NCBI GenBank assembly: GCA_049515555.1
Contig: JBEKTY010000241.1
Coordinates: 1-9,638, forward strand
From: JBEKTY01 sp049515555
Lineage (GTDB): Bacteria > Planctomycetota > Planctomycetia > Pirellulales > Thermoguttaceae
Direction: 5' to 3'
Length of the DNA stretch: 9,638 nt
Shown: positions 5,722 through 9,638 of the stretch, piece after piece
How the letters are laid out: every line of letters starts with the position of its first letter
Position numbering within the stretch: the stretch's first letter is position 1
Program-made: the position numbers and the translations under genes
The notes under the pieces: generated by a model
What the model was told of the DNA's origin: nothing
Database searches by the model: none
Seen by the model: only the letters and a program-made list of their open reading frames with translations

Positions 5722-6819
5722 CTACCGGCCGCCGGCCCTTGAGGACAGAGCGCCGGGCAGCGGCAGCAGGCTGGGCACGCGATCCTTGTAGGGGGGCAAT
5801 TCCGGGGCATCCCCCGCGGGATCATCGAGATAATAGTAGGCCACGCTTGAATAGTGGTTCCGCAGCGGCTGGCGATCGTCGTCCGGGCCGCCGCGGCCGT
5901 GCTCGATCGTCAGCCGAAGCGACTTGGTGAAGGGGACCGGGTCGAGGATGTGCCAGCGGTAGCAGGTGTTGAGGATGCCGCGTTTCTCGCCCCCTTTTTC
6001 GGGGTTGTCGTACAGCGGCACACCGTTGTAGGGGTTGGCGAAGGAGTGCTGGAAGTCCCACGCCCCGCAGAAGTAGTCTTCGCTGCCCGTGCCTTCGATG
6101 GTGGGCTTGGTTGCGCCATCGACGTAGAACTTGTCGTTCCCTTCGCCCCACCAGCCATCGCTGTTGGCCATCACGCTCAGGAAGGTGCCCACGAAATGTC
6201 CGCTGCCGGCGGTCTTGAGGATCAGATAGTCTTGGCCCTTGGGCACGGGAAAGGCTTGGCGATACTGGGTGTGGAAGTAGCGGAGTCCGGCCGCCGGCCG
6301 GTCGTCGAGGCGGTAGTCGATGTTGAAATAGCAACTGGGCACCGGCTGGCTGCCTTCGTTGGTCATGGTGAGCCGGGCCCCCGTGGCAAACGGCATCGGC
6401 CAGTAGCAGTTAAGCGCTTTCACACCGCCGATGGCGATCGGTGCGCTACGGTACTCGACGTAGCGGCCGAAGCCCAGGCCGAAGAAGTCGCCCAAAGGGC
6501 ACTCGACCGCGGGCTTCTCCGCGCCGTCCCAATACATCCGCAGCACCAGCTCGCGGAGATGGTCCCGGGATTGGCCGTTGATGGTGAACCATATATGGGT
6601 GATCTGGCCGTGGCCCTCGATCCGGCCCAGTTCCAGCATGGCCCCCGGCGCGATCGTGCGGAAGTCGGCATTCCGGAAGTTGGGGTCGGTGCTCGCCAGC
6701 CGGTAGGCGCGGAAGGTCTTGGGTTGGGCCAGGTGTTCGGGCACCTGGGCGTACACAGACGCCGCACTTGCCGGCAACAGGGCCAGGAAACCGGCCAGGA
6801 ACAAGCTCTTTCGTGTCAT
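5722..6819 (-). CDS. Secreted DUF2961 / GH172-type protein, short form
   Basis: This 365-residue protein belongs to DUF2961 (PF11175), the family that includes GH172 glycosidases. The start at 6819 is chosen because GGGAG (6830-6826 on the minus strand) lies 6 nt upstream and the protein then begins MTRKSLFLAGFLALLPASAA, a signal peptide probably cut after VYA (residue 24). An ATG at 6852 lacks these features. The core shows GHGQITHIWFTI (69-80), LRMYWDG (93-99), CPLGDFFGLG (107-116) and YWPMPF (139-144). The active-site block is WWGEGNDKFYVDG (Glu226) and GTGSEDYF (Glu247). The 21-residue spacing equals that of the catalytic pair in the characterised GH172 enzyme, so hydrolase activity on a furanoside-type linkage is plausible; the substrate is unknown. 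It is about half the size of the DUF2961 protein at 306-2345 and has only one copy of the sandwich region and no C-terminal beta module. It has its own promoter. Confidence 0.9.
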   Translation of the reverse strand: MTRKSLFLAGFLALLPASAASVYAQVPEHLAQPKTFRAYRLASTDPNFRNADFRTIAPGAMLELGRIEGHGQITHIWFTINGQSRDHLRELVLRMYWDGAEKPAVECPLGDFFGLGFGRYVEYRSAPIAIGGVKALNCYWPMPFATGARLTMTNEGSQPVPSCYFNIDYRLDDRPAAGLRYFHTQYRQAFPVPKGQDYLILKTAGSGHFVGTFLSVMANSDGWWGEGNDKFYVDGATKPTIEGTGSEDYFCGAWDFQHSFANPYNGVPLYDNPEKGGEKRGILNTCYRWHILDPVPFTKSLRLTIEHGRGGPDDDRQPLRNHYSSVAYYYLDDPAGDAPELPPYKDRVPSLLPLPGALSSRAGGR

Positions 6820-6825
6820 GGTATT

Positions 6826-6830
6826 CTCCC
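6826..6830 (-). promoter_or_regulatory. Shine-Dalgarno site of the short DUF2961 gene
   Basis: GGGAG on the minus strand, 6 nt before ATG 6819. It decides this start over the upstream in-frame ATG at 6852. Confidence 0.65.
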
Positions 6831-6844
6831 GCCTGGGGTGATCT

Positions 6845-6871
6845 GTGGGCAACGGCAGGCGCCATGCCCAC
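6845..6871 (-). promoter_or_regulatory. Inverted repeat in the leader of the short DUF2961 gene
   Basis: GTGGGCA (6845-6851) and TGCCCAC (6865-6871) form a perfect 7-bp inverted repeat with a 13-nt centre. It lies between the presumed transcript start (about 6879) and the start codon (6819), so it could be an operator or a leader hairpin. Confidence 0.4.
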
Positions 6872-6885
6872 CGTCAAAGCGACCG

Positions 6886-6914
6886 ATTGTAGCGTGCCGG
6901 GAAGCGGTTTGCAA
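6886..6914 (-). promoter_or_regulatory. Sigma-70-type promoter of the short DUF2961 gene
   Basis: On the minus strand TTGCAA (6914-6909) and TACAAT (6891-6886) are separated by exactly 17 nt. TACAAT matches five of six consensus positions, TTGCAA four of six. This is the best-formed promoter in the window. It indicates that the gene is transcribed independently of the Bax-inhibitor-like gene 128 nt upstream. Confidence 0.6.
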
Positions 6915-6947
6915 CGAAGGACGACCCATTGCTTCGTCGCCGGCGGT

Positions 6948-7694
6948 TCAATTTCTGCTGCGGAGCTTCGACAGCAGCCGGAGGATCTCGATGTAGAGCC
7001 AGATCAGCGTCACCATCAGGGCGAAGGCGCCGTACCATTCCATGTACTTGGGCGCCCCCCGTTGCGAGCCGCTTTCGATGAGGTCGAAATCGAGGATCAG
7101 GTTCAGTGCCGCAATACCCACGATCAGCACACTGACGCCGATGCCGATAAGGCCGTTGCTGTTGAGCAGCGCGAAAGCGTGAACCCCGAACAGGGACAGC
7201 AGCCAACTGACCATGTACACCAAGAAGATGGCCCCCGTGGCGGCGATCACGCCCAGTTTGAAGCGCTGCGTCGCTCGGATCATGCCCGCCCGGTAGGCCA
7301 GCAGCATGCAAGCCAGGGTACCGAAGGTCATGGCCACGGCCTGCACGGCGATGCCGGGGTATTGCGATTCTATCATGGCCGACAATCCTCCCAGCACCAA
7401 ACCTTCGGCCAGCGCATACAGGGGCGCGGTGAAGGGCGCCCAGGACATCTTGAAGGTCGTTATCAGCGCCAGCACGAAGCCGGCAATGCCCCCGCCGACC
7501 AGGTACGGCATTGCCTCGGCCGGATTGGCCGTGGAGAAACGGCCCCACGTCCAGGCCGCACTGGCCAAGACGCAGGCCAACAGTACCCCCGTCTTGTTCA
7601 CCGTGCCGCCGACCGTCATCGTGTTTTCCCGGTTGGCGAAGTCCAAGAATGTGTCGAAGGTCTTGTTGCTCAGGACCGGATTTGCCGTTTGCAT
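6948..7694 (-). CDS. Bax inhibitor-1 / YccA-like seven-helix membrane protein
   Basis: This 248-residue inner-membrane protein belongs to the bacterial BaxI_1/YccA-like group (PF12811 type), related to TMBIM calcium-leak channels. The N-terminus (1-33) is hydrophilic with the family-typical NKTF and TMTVGGTVNKT. Seven hydrophobic segments follow, roughly 36-52, 64-82, 87-106, 115-136, 146-169, 183-203 and 219-242. The loop after the sixth carries LDFDLIE (Asp202, Asp204) and GAPKYMEWYGAF, the conserved region near which pH/Ca-sensing acidic residues lie in characterised relatives such as BsYetJ. The family's bacterial role is not firmly established. The ATG at 7694 is preferred: GGAG (7705-7702) is 7 nt ahead of it but only 1 nt ahead of the ATG at 7700. 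It appears to be a single gene, since the next gene on this strand has its own promoter. Confidence 0.9.
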   Translation of the reverse strand: MQTANPVLSNKTFDTFLDFANRENTMTVGGTVNKTGVLLACVLASAAWTWGRFSTANPAEAMPYLVGGGIAGFVLALITTFKMSWAPFTAPLYALAEGLVLGGLSAMIESQYPGIAVQAVAMTFGTLACMLLAYRAGMIRATQRFKLGVIAATGAIFLVYMVSWLLSLFGVHAFALLNSNGLIGIGVSVLIVGIAALNLILDFDLIESGSQRGAPKYMEWYGAFALMVTLIWLYIEILRLLSKLRSRN

Positions 7695-7701
7695 AATCAT
7701 G

Positions 7702-7705
7702 CTCC
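7702..7705 (-). promoter_or_regulatory. Shine-Dalgarno site choosing between two ATGs
   Basis: GGAG on the minus strand is 7 nt from ATG 7694 but only 1 nt from ATG 7700. The second ATG is therefore the likely start of the Bax-inhibitor-like gene. Confidence 0.6.
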
Positions 7706-7760
7706 AAGTGCGAAGTTTTTCGTGCCCATGCGGAGAAGGCGCCCGCCGCCGGTGCAGATC

Positions 7761-7766
7761 ATTCTA
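7761..7766 (-). promoter_or_regulatory. Candidate -10 box for the Bax-inhibitor-like gene
   Basis: The minus strand reads TGTATAGAATG, giving TAGAAT at 7766-7761 (five of six matches). The -35 position (TGGTCG, 7789-7784) is poor, so the call rests on the -10 alone. It lies within the decayed beta-barrel tail coded on the other strand. Confidence 0.35.
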
Positions 7767-7769
7767 TAC

Positions 7770-7922
7770 ATGGGGGCTCGCGGCGACCAGATCGACCTTC
7801 ACGTGAACCCGTCGCTGTTCCCACCCCCAGTGCCGAGCGGTGTGTTGGCTCCCCAGTTCAAGTTTGCCGCCACCGACTTCTGGGCGCAGGGGTTGCAGCT
7901 CGGGCTCGACTACCGATACTGA
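7770..7922 (+). pseudogene. Remnant C-terminus of an outer-membrane beta-barrel protein
   Basis: A 50-codon stretch ends in FKFAATDFWAQGLQLGLDYRY and a TGA stop at 7920-7922. The alternating pattern and final aromatic residue are typical of the last strand of an outer-membrane beta-barrel. The DFWAQG...GL-(E/D)-x-R-(F/Y) ending resembles planctomycete BBP7-type barrel proteins as I remember them. The ATG at 7770 has no ribosome-binding site. The fragment has no signal peptide, and upstream the frame runs straight into sequence antisense to the Bax-inhibitor-like gene, so the rest of the barrel is gone. The left boundary is uncertain; protein-like character starts near ARGDQIDLHVNPSLF. It is interpreted as the tail of a deleted gene. 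A chance frame is less likely given the ending. Confidence 0.45.
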
Positions 7923-7991
7923 CGCCCATCGTGTGCGGATTCTCACTTTCCGCCCCCGGCCGGGCCCGAAAACTCGCACAGGCCGGGTGGC

Positions 7992-8019
7992 TTGCCCCGT
8001 CCGGCCAATGGAGTACAAT
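7992..8019 (+). promoter_or_regulatory. Candidate promoter of the Tat-exported glycoside hydrolase gene
   Basis: TTGCCC (7992-7997) and TACAAT (8014-8019) are 16 nt apart. Transcription would start near 8026, so the mRNA leader would be about 145 nt and would carry the whole three-way-junction element at 8071-8127. Confidence 0.5.
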
Positions 8020-8070
8020 CGACCTCGTACAGTTAGCGTAGGTCCGGCCGAAGAACAAGTCCCACATTTC

Positions 8071-8127
8071 CCGTACTCCTCTCGCTCCGCGAGAGGCAGG
8101 GCATCACGCGGGGCGTGATGAGTACGG
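8071..8127 (+). promoter_or_regulatory. Perfect three-way-junction leader structure or three-armed palindromic element
   Basis: Three fully paired arms fit together. The closing stem is CCGTACT (8071-8077) with AGTACGG (8121-8127). Arm 1 is CCTCTCGC (8078-8085) with GCGAGAGG (8089-8096), loop TCC. Arm 2 is CATCACGC (8102-8109) with GCGTGATG (8113-8120), loop GGG. All 23 base pairs are Watson-Crick. The only unpaired junction bases are CAGGG (8097-8101). It lies 44 nt ahead of ATG 8172 and within the presumed leader. It does not match a riboswitch class that I recognise. It could be a cis-regulatory RNA or a dispersed palindromic repeat. Confidence 0.7.
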
Positions 8128-8160
8128 AAGTTATTTGTCGGCCCATGCTTATCGACAGCC

Positions 8161-8166
8161 AGGAGG
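8161..8166 (+). promoter_or_regulatory. Strong Shine-Dalgarno site fixing the start at 8172
   Basis: AGGAGG at 8161-8166 is a full consensus site 5 nt before ATG 8172. It rules against the in-frame GTG 8115 and ATG 8118, which lie inside the second arm of the three-way junction and lack such a site. Confidence 0.85.
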
Positions 8167-8171
8167 CGATT

Positions 8172-9542
8172 ATGCACCGCAGACGGTTTCTGAAGACGAC
8201 CGGGCAGTGTGCCCTCGCTTCGACCCTTGCCGGAGCGGCCGGCCGCATGGGCGTTGCGGGCGTGGGCGCCGCCAATTCAGGGCCGGCGGCGGGGCCTCAA
8301 CCCGGCTACGCCCTGCCCGACCACTTGCCCAAGAAGCTCTCCATCGGCATGTTCATCTGGAACTGGGTGGCCATGGGCACGCCCGGCGAGCCGTACCACG
8401 ACCTGGAGAAGGCCGTGGCCGGGTTGCCCGAGCGCGGCTTCAACGCGGTGCGGGTCGAGGCCGGGCTGAACTGGTGCTTTCGGATGGACGGCCAGCCGCG
8501 GGGCGAGATGGAGTTCGGCCCCTGGATCGCGGGCTACCGCGATAATCTCACCTCGGTGAACGCCCGCGGCGGCGGGCGGTACGACGTGCTGAAGCGACTG
8601 ACGCGGCTGATGGAGCTGGCCCGGCGGCACGGCGTGTACGTGATTCTCACGAGCTGGGAGTACCAGGACAGTTCCTGGCTGGTGGCCGATCCGCAGATCC
8701 GTGCCGAGGTGATGGCGGTTCCCGAGGAGAAGCGGCTGATGCACATGGCCCGGCAGCACGACCGGCTGTTGCGCGCCCTGAAGAACAAAGGACTGCATCG
8801 GAACATCGCCTTCGTCGAGGTCCACAACGAGCCCGATGCCAGCCTGTTCCCCCAGGGGGAGAAGGGCAAGCAACTGCACCAGGAGGCGATTGCCTTTCTG
8901 CGCGAGGCCCACCCCGACGTTCTGGTCAGCGGCGACTATTGCAGCCACAACCCGGCCATCGTGCCCGACAATGTCCAGGTTTACGACCAGCACACCTACG
9001 TGGCCGGACTGTACTGGTCGGCGCTGTATGGCCAGACGATTTGGCACAAGGACTTCGACCCGGCCAACCCGCGAAAGCTGAACCTGTTGAAGCGGCTGCT
9101 CAAGGACAAGATCGTGCCCTACGCCGAGTTTATGAAGCCCGCCGAGAACGTGCGGGAGTTTTGGCGGGGCATCGACTGGCTGTACTTCAACCTGGACAAC
9201 GAGCGCTTCGACGAGTGGATTCTGGAAGAGTACACGCGGCGCGAGGCGGGCATGAAGCAGCAGGCCGCCGGGATCTTCGAGGCCGATGCCCGCGAGGCGC
9301 GGCGCCGGAAACTTCCCGCGGTGTGCGACGAGGGCGGGTACTTCTATCCCCCGCTGGGATCGAAGTTCGAGCTTCGCCCGCCGGGCACGAGCATGTTCCA
9401 GCTTCAGGTCGATCTGGCCATAAAACACGGCTATTGGGGCATGATGCCCACGACGTATTGCGGAGCGGAGCATCCGATCTGGGACAACGTCGAGTGGCTG
9501 CGGGCGATCAATGGCCGTTTCCAGTTGGGAAAACTTGCATAG
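8172..9542 (+). CDS. Tat-exported cellulase-like (clan A, GH5-type) glycoside hydrolase
   Basis: This 456-residue protein starts MHRRRFLKTTGQ, a twin-arginine signal (RRRFLK, 3-8) with a hydrophobic stretch to about residue 34, so it is probably exported folded. The rest reads as a TIM-barrel hydrolase of the cellulase-like kind. SIGMFIWNW (57-65) and FNAVRVEAGLNW (90-101) are early strands. FVEVHNEPDA (214-223) gives Glu220 as candidate acid/base in the N-E-P motif after the fourth strand. YDQHTY (271-276) offers the usual His/Tyr pair. VCDEGGYF (384-391) gives Glu387 as candidate nucleophile after the seventh strand. The family assignment is by motif only; GH5 or an unassigned clan A family are both possible, and the substrate is unknown. 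It appears to be a single gene with its own promoter and a structured leader. Confidence 0.85.
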   Translation: MHRRRFLKTTGQCALASTLAGAAGRMGVAGVGAANSGPAAGPQPGYALPDHLPKKLSIGMFIWNWVAMGTPGEPYHDLEKAVAGLPERGFNAVRVEAGLNWCFRMDGQPRGEMEFGPWIAGYRDNLTSVNARGGGRYDVLKRLTRLMELARRHGVYVILTSWEYQDSSWLVADPQIRAEVMAVPEEKRLMHMARQHDRLLRALKNKGLHRNIAFVEVHNEPDASLFPQGEKGKQLHQEAIAFLREAHPDVLVSGDYCSHNPAIVPDNVQVYDQHTYVAGLYWSALYGQTIWHKDFDPANPRKLNLLKRLLKDKIVPYAEFMKPAENVREFWRGIDWLYFNLDNERFDEWILEEYTRREAGMKQQAAGIFEADAREARRRKLPAVCDEGGYFYPPLGSKFELRPPGTSMFQLQVDLAIKHGYWGMMPTTYCGAEHPIWDNVEWLRAINGRFQLGKLA

Positions 9543-9582
9543 CGTTCGAGCGGCGGTGATAATGAGTCGCTGTTGCGGAAAA

Positions 9583-9618
9583 GTCGGAGGGTGGGTCGAG
9601 GTCGTAGGGTGGGTCGAG
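9583..9618. repeat. Tandem 18-bp direct repeat
   Basis: GTCGGAGGGTGGGTCGAG (9583-9600) is followed immediately by GTCGTAGGGTGGGTCGAG (9601-9618); they differ at one position. The second copy runs into the palindromic repeat at 9608-9634. It lies 40 nt after the stop of the glycoside hydrolase gene. Confidence 0.8.
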
Positions 9619-9634
9619 CGGAGCGAGCCCCACC
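9608..9634. repeat. GGTGGG...CCCACC palindromic repeat, possibly cut by the window end
   Basis: GGTGGG (9608-9613) pairs with CCCACC (9629-9634) around an imperfectly paired centre (TCG with CGA, two bases bulged). The 'TAGGGTGGGTCGAGCGGAGC' style resembles palindromic repeats that are dispersed between genes in many bacteria. It could assist termination of the glycoside hydrolase transcript. The repeat may continue past position 9638. Confidence 0.5.
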
Positions 9635-9638
9635 GTCG

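Noticed and set aside
5561..5791. Small plus-strand frame in the convergent spacer
   Set aside because: Built from the tandem purine repeats and antisense DUF2961 sequence; no domain, and no convincing start signal.
5854..6996. 380-codon frame antisense to the short DUF2961 gene
   Set aside because: The minus-strand gene has signal peptide, catalytic motifs, Shine-Dalgarno site and promoter; the plus-strand frame has none of these.
6768..7769. Long plus-strand frame opposite the Bax-inhibitor-like gene
   Set aside because: Shadow frame rich in Gln, His and Arg. Only its last 50 codons (7770-7922), beyond the Bax-inhibitor-like gene, look protein-like and are reported separately as a remnant.
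8115..8171. Upstream GTG/ATG starts for the glycoside hydrolase
   Set aside because: They lie inside arm 2 of the three-way junction, lack a good ribosome-binding site and would bury the twin-arginine signal 19 residues in.
8277..9473. 398-codon frame antisense to the glycoside hydrolase
   Set aside because: GC-driven shadow; the opposite strand has a Tat signal, catalytic motifs and a consensus ribosome-binding site.
306..9542. A single polysaccharide-utilisation locus made of all the hydrolase genes
   Set aside because: The genes are on different strands, have separate promoters and are interrupted by signalling and membrane genes; no transporter or SusCD-like pair is present.
1..9638. 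A CRISPR array, tRNA or rRNA gene, or intact insertion sequence
   Set aside because: No regularly spaced long repeats, no cloverleaf with an anticodon arm, no rRNA-like stretch and no transposase were seen. The three-way junction at 8071-8127 has only two short arms with 3-nt loops and is not a tRNA.

Overview
The window looks like chromosome from a high-GC planctomycete, probably in or near the Pirellulales. The evidence is the gene mix: two exported DUF2961 (GH172-type) proteins, a stand-alone formylglycine-generating-enzyme-like protein of the planctomycete type, a Tat-exported clan-A-like glycoside hydrolase, and a short tail resembling planctomycete outer-membrane beta-barrels. Long intergenic spacers with hairpin repeats and Shine-Dalgarno-led starts fit too. 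The lineage is inferred from protein style, not from a marker gene.

Layout. Positions 2-103 hold the last codons of an unrecognised gene. A spacer then leads to a long secreted DUF2961 protein (306-2345, +), which is followed by two tandem hairpins. Next is a compact two-gene operon (2678-4415, +): a V4R-domain sensor protein and a soluble HAMP-like/SpoIIE-type protein phosphatase. Their coding regions are 10 nt apart, and the second ribosome-binding site overlaps the first stop codon. After a spacer with a perfect TATAAT box and an 8-bp hairpin comes an FGE-like protein (4680-5507, +), which lacks one of the two catalytic cysteines of true FGE. It converges on a second, short DUF2961 protein (5722-6819, -). 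That gene has a good promoter of its own and lies downstream of a Bax-inhibitor-1/YccA-like membrane protein (6948-7694, -). A divergent intergenic region carries the decayed beta-barrel tail, promoters in both directions and a perfect 57-nt three-way-junction sequence. It leads into the Tat-exported glycoside hydrolase (8172-9542, +). The window ends in a tandem 18-bp repeat and a palindromic repeat.

How the parts may work together. Three genes (both DUF2961 proteins and the Tat hydrolase) point to polysaccharide breakdown outside the cytoplasm. They are in separate transcription units and do not form an obvious single utilisation locus: no transporter, SusCD pair or sulfatase is present. 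The V4R-phosphatase operon is a self-contained cytoplasmic signalling pair. V4R would sense a small molecule and the phosphatase would act on a phosphoprotein encoded elsewhere. No anti-sigma factor, kinase or antagonist lies in the window.

The most unusual non-coding signal is the three-way junction at 8071-8127 in the presumed leader of the glycoside hydrolase. All three arms are perfectly paired and two of the three junction strands have no unpaired bases. No CRISPR array, tRNA, rRNA or intact insertion sequence was seen.
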